A stretch of DNA of 64,000 nt, from NCBI GenBank assembly GCA_037042185.1, contig JAXQJY010000018.1, positions 1 through 64,000 of the forward strand, in the 5' to 3' direction. Within the stretch, counting starts at the first letter, position 1; every line of letters begins with the position of its first letter. The notes below the pieces were generated by a model. That model made no database searches, was not told the origin of the DNA, and worked only from the letters and a program-made list of their open reading frames with translations. Below are positions 1 to 10,391 of the stretch, one piece after another. This DNA comes from Sordariomycetes sp. S80-01Y. Lineage: Eukaryota > Ascomycota > Sordariomycetes. The position numbers were made by a program, and so were the translations under genes.

Positions 1-160
1 GGTGATCACCTTCTGATAGGAGGAAAATTGTGGGCCCAGCATGGGGTCACGTGAAGGTCGCATGTTGGGTCGTAACACTATCCCTAATTTGGCTAATCAG
101 GCTATTACTGCAGTCTATGAATTAGCTAATTAGGCTATTGCTATAGCCCTTGGATTAGCT

Positions 161-220
161 GCCCCTAATTTAGCTACCCCTAATTTAGCTATCTTTAATT
201 TAGCTACCCCTAATTTAGCT
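161..220. repeat. 15-bp tandem repeat, 4 copies
   Basis: Four consecutive 15-base units of the type ACCCCTAATTTAGCT, the third more diverged. They lie inside the AT-rich relic. The unit keeps a C-run, so it may have expanded after the main C-to-T decay. Confidence 0.75.
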
Positions 221-260
221 ATTAGCTTTAATCTTAATATATGCCTTAATCTTAATGCCG

Positions 261-332
261 CCCTCGATCCTAATATCACCCTCGATCCTAATATTACCCT
301 CGATCCTGGTATTAGCCTCGATCCCTATAATT
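261..332. repeat. 18-bp tandem repeat, 4 copies
   Basis: Four consecutive 18-base units of the type CCCTCGATCCTAATATTA; the first two are nearly identical, the third and fourth diverged. They lie 40 bp after the 15-bp array in the same AT-rich block. Confidence 0.75.
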
Positions 333-872
333 ATCCTTAATTAATATATTAAAGATATATATAGGTAAGAGCTAAGTAATATTAGAGCCTTTTGCTATAT
401 AGCGAGAAAACTAATTAGCTTTATTATAAAGCCTATAAGCTATTAATATAATATAGGAAGGCTAATCTTAATTAGTGCCTAGATTATAAGTAGATAGATT
501 AATTAAATGGCTTAAAGCCTTAAATAAAGAAAGAGATAATGGCCTATTTAGATTAATTTAATTAGGAAGATAATTATATTAAGGCCTATATAGCTAATTA
601 AATTAAAAAAAACTATCTCTTAAGTACCTAGGGCATTACCTATATTTAGACTAATATTAAGACTAATTAGATAAAATAAAAAGCTTTCTATAGGAATTAA
701 ACCTAGGACCTTAAGAAAAAAAAAAAGGATAATAACCCCTAATATTTAAGTTTTTATATTATATATTAGAGGCTATTATTAATAGTAGTACTCTTTATTT
801 TATCTTATACCCTTCGTTAAGGCCAAATTAGGGTAGCTAATTAAGTGCCATTTTCAGCGCTTACATAATCAA

Positions 873-916
873 GCGACGGGCCCATCGCTTTAACTAGAGC
901 GACGGGGGCCCGTCGC
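873..916. repeat. 11-bp perfect inverted repeat at AT/GC border
   Basis: GCGACGGGCCC at 873-883 is repeated in inverse orientation as GGGCCCGTCGC at 906-916, separated by 22 bp. The octamer GCGACGGG also recurs directly at 899-906. It sits where the AT-rich relic gives way to GC-rich DNA, so it could mark the terminus of a mobile element or be a simple hairpin. Confidence 0.55.
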
Positions 917-1148
917 AGTAGACGATCCCTAGTGGACACATGCTGCTTAATAAGCTAGTTTGAGGTCACATCCCTTTCGTAGATTTGCTACTTTGCTTGA
1001 TGAGAGCCATTCACCCTCGAGCGGCATAGAAAGTCAAGGAAGTCCTTCACGAAATAACTACGCTATTGACAGCTAGAAGCGTTGAAAATAGCCAAATACC
1101 AGCTCTCGACTCCTTTCCAGATTTTGCGTCTCGAAGATGAGGCTGTGC

Positions 1149-1232
1149 AAGGCGGCTAGCAGGGCGGCTAGCATGGCGGCTAGCAAGGCGGCTAGCAAAG
1201 CGGCTAACAAGTCGGCTAACAAGGCGACTAGC
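1149..1232. repeat. 12-bp minisatellite (AAGGCGGCTAGC), 7 copies
   Basis: Seven head-to-tail 12-base units of consensus AAGGCGGCTAGC span 84 bp with one to three changes per unit. Because 12 is a multiple of three, a short open frame crossing it (1137-1373) encodes an Ala-Ser-Lys-Ala repeat. Nothing else supports that frame as a gene. Confidence 0.85.
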
Positions 1233-1557
1233 CTGTTGTCAGTCATACGGGCCTATACAGAAACAGTTCGTAGAAAATGCAGGTGTCAATGGGGTCTCCT
1301 CTGCCTGGGCTGTTGTTCAATCAACGGGAAGGCAGCCGTGGCCAAACCCAATTGGGGGCCAGGCGCTTATTAGTGCAGGGGGACGAGGAGACGGGATTTG
1401 AGATGACCGATAACAATGCATCGGATGGTGGGTTTGTTGAAGGATTTGTTGCTACTTGCGTCAATCGTAGTGGGATTTTGTCACTATAGAGCTTGAAGAG
1501 TTAAGCCAATTCAGTACAGACATTGCGGCAGGCCATAGCACAACGTTGTGAGACAAG

Positions 1558-2231
1558 TCAGCCCGAAGTATTGTCGGATCGTTTGAGCGAACTAGCAGCT
1601 GATTCATATCTTGACCAAAATCGAGGCTCGATATGATCCTTGAGCCATTGAGCGTGACCAGGATGCTCCTGAACAAACTTGATCTCATTCTCCGAGAGCT
1701 TCATCAACGATTCGAGTTTGGTTTGAATAATGCGACGTCTGGAAATGTCGTCAAGGGGGGGCCGCTGCGGCAGATCTTGAACGGCTGGTCGCGTAAACGG
1801 GTAGTCTCTGAGCCTTGCTTGCATTTCGGGTGGTAGTGGCTTTGGTAAAGGCTTTCTGGTCGAAGGAATTAGCCAGGTCATAACGAATTTATTCCAACCA
1901 GGGGATCTGACAAGGCTTCTCCTGTCCACTCATACCATACAATTGGTACCTCGTCGTCATTTCCAGAGGAACCGTGGTCGAGAAGGAAGAAACAACGACG
2001 ATTGTCGTAACCAAACCGCGCGCCATACGTGTTCCAACGGTCTATAGCAGGATCGTAGTCACGGTTCCACTGTTCTTGGCAAATACGATCTAGCATGAAC
2101 ATGCGCTTCCCAAAACTATCCTCTCCCGGTACGAGATGCGTCTTTGTTTGGACAAGTATTCGCTTGGGCGCTGCATGCATTTGCTCATGGCCTGGGGAGT
2201 TCTTGGCAAGGGCTTCGGGGGCCATGTCCAT
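1558..2231 (-). CDS. Hypothetical protein, possibly broken
   Basis: Two overlapping reverse-strand frames look protein-like: 2231-1878 (117 aa, rich in Trp/Tyr/Asp, starting MDMAPEALAK) and 1929-1558 (123 aa, with a Pro-rich start and a charged helix-like middle). They would read as one protein of about 220 aa if joined near 1940-1855. The obvious donor/acceptor pair (GTATGAG near 1938, CAG at 1856) would create a stop at the junction, so the join is not convincing. It may be a two-exon gene with another junction or a frameshifted relic. I recognise no family. The neighbouring DNA (minisatellite and the decayed gene at 2.9-4.0 kb) favours a decaying locus. Confidence 0.3.
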
Positions 2232-2272
2232 GATTCCTTATCCAGACTGAGAGGAATCGGTGCCGATGTCAA

Positions 2273-2940
2273 ATCAATTGCTACCGGAAAGTCGATAAAA
2301 TGATGACTGGAACTAAGGTAGCCTGGTTTTCAACACTCGGTCACGTCACTCCATCTCTTCGGCCCGCTAACGGCCCGATTAGGCAGGCGGTGAGAACCAA
2401 CATTTAACGGTCACGTTGCAAGTTTGGCAGAAACGTAAATCTGCCTCACACCGCCATATCAAAGAGGCGCATTGACATGTGGCATTTTCAACATGGACCG
2501 CGGGGTTGGACTGGGCTCGGGCAACCTAGAACCTTCAGAGATTAATACAGTCACCAGTTGCACCTTAGCTACCCCTCTATTACCACGCTGCGAGTCAGCG
2601 GCGAGCTCCCATCTAGTTCTACCTCTTCACTCTCTCCGTCAACCCAGGTCCTGACAGCGACAGACGCAGCTCCGCTCTTTGGAACGGATATCTAATTTAC
2701 GTAGCTGAGACCCTGAAGTAAGCAACGAAGTCCGGAAGGCATTGTGTTGGAACAAAATCCCCAAAAGAAATGTGCTAGGGCTGATCATCAGCGCTTAGTA
2801 AGTCTCTAGGACGTAAATGCCTTGCTACCAAATGTTAACATTAAGTATTTATACAACGACAGCTTTCTACATATGCGTAACCTCCGGCGTGAACTGGAAC
2901 AAAGGCGTATGCGGCCTACCCTTACTAACTCAACTCCATT
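2273..2940. other. Intergenic, nothing recognised
   Basis: No gene, RNA or repeat seen. Short open frames on both strands lack family features. Confidence 0.5.
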
Positions 2941-2943
2941 ATA

Positions 2944-4000
2944 AAACGAAGATCTTTGAATCGGAGCTTCATGATTGCGGAGAGACCAGCAACTGCAGAA
3001 GCAAATAACAAGAGAAAGCACCGTAAGAATGCGGTGCCCACCCAGACCGAACGACTCCCCTATGGTAGTAATCGTTTCCCCAATCTGCTCCTTCAGGTCA
3101 TCCATCGCCATGTGCCCTTTTTTCCTCCTTTGTGTGTCCAGCCTGTGATCTTCGGCAAATATCTCCGTAAAGCCTCAATCCCTAAACTATCTGTCGAATT
3201 GGTGGTGGACTGCACCTGGAGCATCTAGCGATCCAGTTACTGATTGAGCCCCGTGCCGGTAGCTCCCCCATAGATAAGACGGAAACCCTTCCAATGCGTA
3301 CCAAGCGAGCTGCCCGTTTTGATGGCCCCTCATTTCCCTACCCCTATTGCCAGAGTCAAGGTCATGTTGCCATGCGGAGAAGTCCGCCAGAATGCCGAGG
3401 GAAGTTTGACTCGATACATCTCTCTGCAAAGCTGCATACGCATCTCGTCAGTGGCGTCCGGGACTGACGGCACTTCGAGAGTTTACCGCTTCCAAGGATC
3501 CTCAACAGCATCGAGATGTACCAGCGTCCGGGACTGTGGTAGAGCGCGCCGAATTCAATGTCATTAATCTCACTTGTGATGCGACGGTAGCATTCTAGCG
3601 GACAAACAACCCCGATCATGTCTGGAAGATCCTTCTTCAGTACGTTCCTCAGCGACGAGAACATCAGACAGTACAACCCAGTCTCAATCGACAACGAAGA
3701 ACTACTTTACCTTGTAAGGACGATAACCGCCAACAGCCTTTTCAAGCCTTGCATTGCTCAGAACGAAATATGTGATGCAGCCCTATGTAACATCTGCCAA
3801 CAACCCAGTCGTATTATCTGGAACCACACCAATGATGGAACTCGCACAGCTATGAGTCGGCTCATCAAAACATGCTGCCGAGGGGCCCGCAGTTACGACG
3901 CCGAGTATACATCCTCATCAGATGAAGATGCGGATGCTATGAGTATAAGTCGGCTGAGGATCTCTTACTCCTACTACCAACCCAGAATCTGGCGAGCTTT
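2944..4000 (-). pseudogene. Decayed gene for a membrane-anchored protein
   Basis: One reverse-strand frame reads as continuous protein-like sequence over about 1 kb but is interrupted by several stop codons. Recognisable stretches include FWRTSPHGNMTLTLAIGVG (about 3320-3380), a Gly-rich WKGFPSIYGGATGTGL (about 3245-3295), and a C-terminal hydrophobic helix VWVGTAFLRCFLLLFASAVA (about 2985-3045) before a terminus near 2944. Many stops are TGA or TAG where Trp or Gln would fit, as RIP would produce. Introns could explain one or two interruptions but not all. The intact family looks like a fungal protein with one C-terminal membrane helix; I cannot name it. The forward frame at 3618-4037 (139 aa) is probably a shadow of this relic. 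Confidence 0.5.
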
Positions 4001-4982
4001 GCCGGAGACAATCTTGCGTACTGGCGTTAACAATTGAACGATTGAAAGACCCGACGATTCGGCAATGTGGAGCTTCGCGAGCCAAGTGAAGTCGATAAAC
4101 GAGGCTTTCGCGATCAGGCTACCTGTAGAAGTCCATGATAGCAAATCTGGAAGTGAAAAATAAGGGCATCATTGGTTTGAGGTGTGCGATCGCTCGTTCA
4201 CGCGCAGTGGCGCGAGCAAACGCGATCAGCGACTTCCCAGGGAGTTGCTCGTGACGGAAACGCATCCCGGACGCGGAAAATGTACATACAGGAACAGTGC
4301 AGCGCCTTTCGGCTGACCATTACAGACGGTAAACTTTGTGAAATTCAATGCAGAAACACTCACTCTCAAGGTACGTGCTGAATTTGTGGCTGGCATAAGT
4401 CGTAGCTCAACTTGGGCTCAGTCTAAAAGCGGCGCTGCTCAGGTACACATCCATTCAAATGTCTCGCGGGTCACATCTGTCTAACGGGTGATTGTCAGGG
4501 ACGCAGATCCGGGCATCCAATGAAATAAGACGTGGATCGGTGCGGAGGCGTCGTGTAAGCGATGGTGCTTGGCGCTTTGTGACATGAGTAAGACGGACAC
4601 GTGCCGAGAGAATCAGGACTCCAGGGAAAGGTGGTGCACTCCTCGAGCTTGGAGGATCGAACTGGCTTACACGAGTTGCCGCTGCACGATTATGGATATT
4701 GTGGTCCGTTTCTGGGCCTTGGTGCGTCGTGAGGTTGCGTTGTGCTAGGCCTAGATAGGAGGCTGCGAGACCTCCAGGTCTTGACTAGCTTGATGAGCAC
4801 TGCGGGTTTCGCAGGGTTTACCTCCTCGTTGCCAACTGAATGCATACCATGCAGCTCTTGAATCCTCCGACGCAAGCTTGTGATCATCGACAGGCACTGT
4901 AGCCAAGGCTAAGCATCTTCGCCTTGCCAGAGATCGGCCCGTTCCCAGGGCTGATCCACCAGATCATCGCTACTTTCCCATC
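4001..4982. other. Intergenic, nothing recognised
   Basis: About 1 kb with only short frames on both strands. No repeat, RNA gene or domain match seen. Confidence 0.5.
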
Positions 4983-6202
4983 TTACACTAGGCGGTGCAG
5001 GATCTCCCGCCCCTCCAACCACCTCTCTACATTCTCTGCCGTCTCGGCATACCAAGCGTTCATGATGCCCTCCTCAACGTACCCCATGTGCGGCGTGAGC
5101 AGGACCCGACTGCGACCTTCGGCGCCCCAAGCTTGTGATCGCCAGGGACTGTCCACGGGCAAGGGCTCGTGTTCGAAGACATCCAAGGCCACTCCCCTGA
5201 TACGCCCTTTGCTAGCAGCGTCGAGAAGGGCCGTCTCGTCGATGAGGGGGCCGCGGGAGCTGTTAATCAGGAGGGAGGATGGTTTCATGGCCGCGAGCTC
5301 ACGAGCACCCACGATGTCCTTTGATCGCTCACTGAGGACGTAGTGCAGACTGACCACATCCGCTTGCTGAAAAATCTGCTCCTTTTCGACGACCTGGAAC
5401 GTCTTATCTCCATGTTCGTTCTCAAGTGGCAGGCCCAGCTTCTCAGCCATCTCATCTGCCTTCTGTTGATCGAGGCTGTTGCTCCAAGCCACGACCTTCA
5501 TGCCAAAAGCCAATATGCCGATTCTTGCCACCGCAGCGCCGAGCCTGCCCAGTCCCACAACGCCGAGTGTCTTTCCCGTGAGGCCAACAGCCATGTCGGT
5601 CTGCCAGCCTCCTGCCTTGATGGCAGCATCGTCGGCCGCAATATTACGGGCGAGGGCGAGGATCATGGCCCATGTGTGGTGGGTAGCGGGGTGACTTCCA
5701 CCTTTCTTGATGTCTTGACCCCGATGAGCGGCCGACTTTTGGGTGTCGGTCCGGCCTTTGCCTGGGGCCGCGGCGACGGTGATGCCGAGTTCTTTGGCAG
5801 CCTTGAGATCGAAGGTCTCGAACTGGGTTCCGGCTACCAACGGTCAGCTAAGGCTTTAAGTGTTAGCCAACTCCACTTACTACACAAGAGGAGTTTCAAA
5901 TATGGAAGCTCCTTCAGAACACTCGCGGGGAACTGAGTCCTCTCACGCATCGTCGAGATGACCGAGAAGGGCTTCAGCTTCTCCACCAACGCCGCCCGCT
6001 CTTGCTCGGTGCGTTGTGGTAAGTAAGATTCGAAAACCTCCACGTCAAGCTTTTGCGGAGGCACTTTGTCAAAGTGTGGCTTGGCCACGCAAAGATAGTC
6101 GTCCAGAACAGCCATGCGAGGCAAGCCTGAGGTTGCGTACCCACGAGCGCACATCGTGGCACCGCCAATTCGGGCAGAGACTGTTCGTACTAACATGTTC
6201 AT
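4983..6202 (-). CDS. D-isomer-specific 2-hydroxyacid dehydrogenase
   Basis: Two exons, 6202-5881 and 5833-4983, join across a 47-nt intron (donor GTAAGT, acceptor TAG) to give 390 aa. The family reduces 2-oxoacids such as glyoxylate or hydroxypyruvate with NAD(P)H. The Rossmann motif GVVGLGRLGAAVARIG lies in the middle. The catalytic Arg is in NSSRGPLIDE, the Glu in DVFEHEPLP and the His in TPHMGY. The N-terminus MNMLVRTVSARIGGATMCAR is Arg-rich and lacks acidic residues, like a mitochondrial presequence, but a downstream Met (MAVLDDY) is an alternative cytosolic start. About 15-20 extra residues (around RTDTQKSAAHRGQDIKKGG) sit just before the HTWAMIL helix. They may be a lineage insertion or an unrecognised intron. 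Divergent from NDUFA13. The substrate cannot be read from the sequence. Confidence 0.9.
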
Positions 6203-6871
6203 CGTATGCTCTTGGACGAGTGTAGTTAAGAGACATCTGAACCAGATGCGGATGATGCCGATGACTTGTATCTGGGGTAGCCTGGGGTACTCGGACTGCC
6301 GAGGTGGAGTCCGACCGTCAACCGATAAGTCCGTGAAGGATGAGGTTGATCGCCCCAAAAAGAAGCGCGGCTTGATAGAAGACGGGTATGAAGCAATGCC
6401 GCGACCTAGTGTTTTGTTTCTACAGTTTGTCCTAGTACGAAGCCGAATTGCGGTGGATGTTAGGGCCTGCAAGTCATGTCGTCCGAGCCGTGGTAGGCGC
6501 GATAAAATTTGTGATCCAGTGTATCTCTTTCATAAATTCCAACCATAAACCCCGACAGGGGAAATGAAGCTGACATGCAAAGCAATGCAGCCCTAAAGCT
6601 CTTGTGATCTGAGGCTTCTGGTGATGATGAATTGCCCATCATTGACTGGCAGTCGTGCGATTCGAGGACCCACCGCGATGGCCTTACATAAGCAGCGTCC
6701 CAGAGCTCGAACACCGTCAACGGCAAAACACTCACGTCAACGGCCATCACCATCAGCCTCGCCCGACGCACCCGCCAGAGGCCGCACCACCTCCAATCAT
6801 CATCGTCCGACCCTCACCGACCCGATTGATACCCTCGCGACCGCGCGCCTCCGCGACCCCAACCGCCCAGC
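6203..6871. promoter_or_regulatory. Divergent intergenic region
   Basis: 669 bp between the start codons of the 2-hydroxyacid dehydrogenase (leftward) and the complex I subunit (rightward); it must hold both promoters and 5' leaders. Short frames inside it look like chance. No specific site identified. Confidence 0.5.
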
Positions 6872-7362
6872 ATGCCTCAAGATATGCCACCCCAGGGCGG
6901 GTACGAGCCCGTCCAGTACAAGGTGCGATTGACGTTCCCAGACCGCGTGGACGACATGCTGAACAGATTTCCCAGCGTAACCTCCCCGCCAAGGGCTTCC
7001 GACCAGGCATCATGCTCCTCGGCATGGGCGCCGTCATGACCTACGGCTGGTACAAGCTCATCAAGGGCATGCGCGAGAACAAGTACGTCCTCTCCCGTCC
7101 CCCAGCCCTCCGATGCCCTCCTCTCGGGGTGGGATGAAGCATAGCTGACCGTACAAGCGAACTCCGCCGCGAAGCCATCTGGTCCCGCATCCACCTCACG
7201 CCCCTCCTCCAGGCCGAAGAAGACCGCGACCAGGTCCGCCGATGGTATGCCGACCAGGCGCGCGAGAAGGAGCTGTTGGGCGAGAACAAGAAGATCTACA
7301 ACACCGACCGATTCGTCCGGCCGACGTACGCCGTCACGCCGGCGCCTTTGGAGGAGAAGTAA
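6872..7362 (+). CDS. Complex I subunit NDUFA13/GRIM-19
   Basis: Three exons, 6872-6922, 6976-7082 and 7158-7362, encode 120 aa starting MPQDMPPQGGYEPVQYKRN. The family is an accessory subunit of mitochondrial NADH:ubiquinone oxidoreductase, anchored in the inner membrane by one helix. That helix is visible after the conserved NLPAKGFRPG segment (GIMLLGMGAVMTYGWYKLIKG, about residues 26-46). It is followed by the typical charged coiled part with RREAIWSRIHLTPLLQAEED and RRWYADQAREKELL, ending PAPLEEK. Length matches the 115-145 aa family range. Introns are 53 and 75 nt, with the first very early in the coding sequence. One of three complex I genes in this window. Confidence 0.93.
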
Positions 7363-7699
7363 ACGGGAGGAACCGCAAGAGATGTTGGGGTGTACATATG
7401 ACTACGGCTAGGGTTTTCTTTGTCAAACAAGAGAAATTTCGAACAAGTCCGGTCCGGTTCATCAACTTTTGCGAATATCTCCAAATTGGTTTGAAACGGG
7501 GAGTGCCGGACGACAACGATCCCGAGGCGGCTAACCGATGAACACCGATGGGATAGTTGGGCAGCATGGAGCGGCTTGATGTTTGTGTGCAAGATGAGGA
7601 TGGGATTCTGCAAGACCGAGCTCGCCGGAAGTGACTGTATTCTCTGCTGATATGTACAGGAAGCATTGCTACGCTGACCAGCCTGCCGTCCATCTTGAC
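7363..7699. other. Convergent 3' intergenic region
   Basis: 337 bp between the stop codons of NDUFA13 and the convergent SDR gene, holding both 3' ends. Nothing else seen. Confidence 0.5.
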
Positions 7700-8722
7700 C
7701 TACGGCCCCTTCACCCCGACAGCCTCCTCCGTCCACTCCCACAGCTTCTTCCCCAGCGCCTCGTCCCAAAACGTCTCAGTCCCCTTGTTGCCCTTCCCAA
7801 CCGGCTCCCAAAAAGCCCCCGACCGCCCGGCGATCTTCTCCCTCACTCCCTTCCCCGTCGCCGCCCACACAGCATTTACGCCGCCCTGCTCCATGGTGAT
7901 GACCTGCCCCGGCGTCGTGACCTTGACGAACAGCCAGTTCCAAAAGCCCAGGTTGGTGACTATCCCCGTGTCGATCACGCCGGGATGGATGGCCAGGCTC
8001 GTCAGCTGGGGGTAGCGGCGGGCGAGGTGGCGCGCGAACAGGACGTTGGCGAGCTTGGACTGGGCGTAGCGGCCCCAGGTGCCGAAGCGGAGGTGCTTCT
8101 GGGGGGTGTTGAGGGTCGGGAAGTCGATGCCGCCTTTGGGGTGGCCGCGCGCTCCCAAGCTCGTGAGCATGACGACGCGCACGTCTGACCGGGGCAGCTG
8201 AGCGGTCTTGAGCAGCAAGTGTAGGAGATGGAGGATGAGAGCCGCGTTCCCAAGGTGGTTGACGCCGAACTGCACCTCCCATCCGTCCTTGGTCACGTCG
8301 GCGTCAACAGCCATGATGCCTGCAGAAGCGATGACCACGTCCAGCCGGTCGGTCTGCTGGAGGATCTTGTCCGCCGCCTCCTTCACGCTGGCCAGAGACT
8401 TCATGTCCATAGATACAAAGGTCAGCTTGGAGGGCTCGGGGGCGGAGGCTATGACGGTCTGGGCGGAGGATTGGGAGCGGCCGGTGAAGAAGATGTGCCG
8501 GGGGTTGTGGGGGAGGAGATGGGCTATCGCTGAGGATCCCACGCCTGCCGTACCTGGTCGGTGTCAGTCTCCGGGCCCGGTTGGGGAGAATACAGGAGCT
8601 CCTCTCTGCATGGATGGTATGTGAAGGCAGGCTGGGGCATACTGACCGCCGGTGACGAGGATGACTTTGCCTTCAAGAGAAGGAATGTCCCTCGATGTAT
8701 CGAAGCCTTGGAAGATGACCAT
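7700..8722 (-). CDS. Short-chain dehydrogenase/reductase
   Basis: Two exons, 8722-8647 and 8544-7700, joined over an intron of about 100 nt inside the cofactor loop, give 306 aa. The join restores the nucleotide-binding motif VILVTGGVGSSAIA near residue 25, the classic N-terminal TGxxxGxG signature in slightly divergent form. A NAG-like loop (VIASAGIM) and the active-site pair, Ser in VVMLTSLGARG and YAQSK (Tyr and Lys three apart), follow in order. The C-terminal half (HPGVIDTG) matches WW-domain oxidoreductase or retinol dehydrogenase-like fungal SDRs, which reduce or oxidise carbonyl/hydroxyl groups with NAD(P)H. No signal peptide is seen. The substrate is unknown. The intron splits a Gly codon, which strongly supports the model. 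Confidence 0.9.
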
Positions 8723-9451
8723 TTTCACAAGATTTCCCTGGCAATAGTGACCTGACTTTACGTGTAGCCGGCAGCTGTACGAGTAATAAACAAGGCGGCT
8801 CTGAGTTGATCACCAAAGAGACTCCGAGCGCTTGTAGCTTTCCCGCAGGTCCTCACCCCTTTATACTGCCCCAGCACTCCCAGATGCCGACGGCGCAATA
8901 TCTCCCCTAGCCGCAGGACGGCCTGTCAAGTCCGCGCGATTCACACTCAAGACCCGGCGCTCTTTTGCTCAACGCGACGCTGCACGGCCAGCTCTCCCCT
9001 GCTGATGCCGCATTTTCAATCCGAGACGGAGGGATATCTGGCCGGAGTGGGGCTGAATCCGCGTTTCGACATTATCCCTCCTTATCGCGCTCGTGGGCTG
9101 TTTATGTGGGGAGCTGCTAGTGCGTGGTAGCAAATAATCTCTTCCCGGGCGAGACGTCCGGCTTCGAGACACAGCTTCTCTGGGACGATGGAACGTTTGG
9201 TGCCGATGAGCAGCATGTCATGCTGCAGAGGGCTAATTCGCAAGATTGTGCATGAATGTACGGCTATCACGTTTTATGTCTCTAGCACTGGAGCCGAAGA
9301 CAACATTATTTTTTTAACAGTGTGTACGTGTGACTGGGGCCGCCCACTTAGACGGCTGTCCCATCGCCATCAAGCACAGAGCTTCCGCAACAGACGTAAA
9401 CTCAGCCATATCCACGATCATGATATACTGTCAATTGAAACGCATCTATAA
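8723..9451. other. Intergenic region 5' of SDR gene
   Basis: 729 bp between the SDR start and the 3' end of the amidohydrolase gene, both on the minus strand. Probably the SDR promoter; no specific site recognised. Confidence 0.5.
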
Positions 9452-10391
9452 TTATAGTCTCGCCTGGGATTCACCCCCGCTCGGGTCAGGCAGCTTCAGC
9501 ACCCTCTTAGCGTTCCCACCGAGAAAGCCGCCCAGCACCTCCTCCTTCAACCCGCCCTTGCGTCCCTTGCCGTGAACCTCACGCATCTTGTCCATGCAGT
9601 CCTTCCAAGCCAGCTGGGGGAAATTCGTGCCGAACATGACCTTTTTACGGCCCGTCGTGTTGGCAAACGTCACAAACGCAGGGTCGTAGTACCGCGGCGA
9701 CCACGCGCTCGCGTCAATGTACACGTTGGCGTGCTTCCACGCCACGGCCACCATCTCCGCCGCCCAGGGGTACCCCAGGTGTCCGCAGACGATCTTCAGG
9801 TCCGGGAACTTGAGCGCCACCTCGTCGATGTAGGGAATCGGGCGGCCGACCTCGCTTGGGCACAGCGGGCCCGTGTGTCCGACCTGCGTCAGGAAGGGCA
9901 CGTCCAGCTCGACGCATTTGACAAAGAGCGGCCAGTAGTGCGCGTCGGTGGGCGCGAGATTCCACAGCCAGGGCACGACGCGCAGGCCCTTGAAGCCTTC
10001 CTTCTTGACGTAGTGATCGAGCGTCCTGACCGCGGACACGGGGTCGTGCAGGTCCACCGAGACGAGCCCGAAGATGCGGGTTGGAAAGGCGCGCGTGTAC
10101 TCGGCGATCTCCTCGTTGGAGGCGATGACCTCGCCCGGCCTGTTCCACGCCGAGAGGCAGATCTGCGACACGCCCGCCTCATCCATCAGGGCGATCATCT
10201 GCGCGGGGGACAGCTTCTTGGAGAAGAGCGCGGGGTCTGCATGGCTCTGCTTGAAGAGGCGCTCCGTCTCTGGGATCCTGTTCTGCGGTCTATGGCTTAG
10301 CAATGGTGACTATGGATTCGAGCGGACGACGAACGTGGGATGGGTTGGCCCAGACGTCCACTACAAGAGAGAAGGGATCGTTAGAGCCCAT
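9452..10391 (-). CDS. Amidohydrolase-2 family metal-dependent hydrolase
   Basis: Two exons, 10391-10335 and 10282-9452, separated by a 52-nt intron (GTTCGT donor, GCTAAG branch-like site, CAG acceptor), encode 295 aa. The TIM-barrel amidohydrolase_2 family (decarboxylases and hydrolases of the ACMSD/5-carboxyvanillate decarboxylase group) is indicated by VVDVWANP in place of the usual N-terminal metal motif, GLRVVPWLWNLAP, FLTQVGHTGPL (metal His), IVCGHLGYPW (second His) and the terminal segment VMFGTNFPQLAW. The N-terminal HxH metal pair is not evident, so the metal site may be incomplete or differently built; this is common in fungal members. Cytosolic by lack of signals. Substrate unknown. 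The start MGSNDPFSLVVDV is the only Met before the conserved strand. Confidence 0.87.

Larger units (their letters stand above)
1..850. repeat. AT-rich repeat relic, RIP-like
   Basis: Base composition here is very AT-rich (runs of TAAT, TTAG, ATATA), in sharp contrast to the GC-rich DNA that starts near position 850. No open frame of useful length survives on either strand. This is the usual look of a repeat mutated by repeat-induced point mutation (C to T in duplicated DNA) in Pezizomycotina. It is treated as an old, broken mobile-element fossil; the family cannot be assigned and the left end is outside the window. Internal short tandem repeats are listed separately. Confidence 0.6.

Noticed and set aside
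3618-4037. 139-residue forward frame
   Set aside because: Overlaps the reverse-strand gene relic, which has much clearer protein character.
7083-7157. NDUFA13 frame reading through to PPALRCPPLGVG
   Set aside because: This is read-through into intron 2; splicing at 7082/7158 restores the conserved ELRREAIWSRIH segment.
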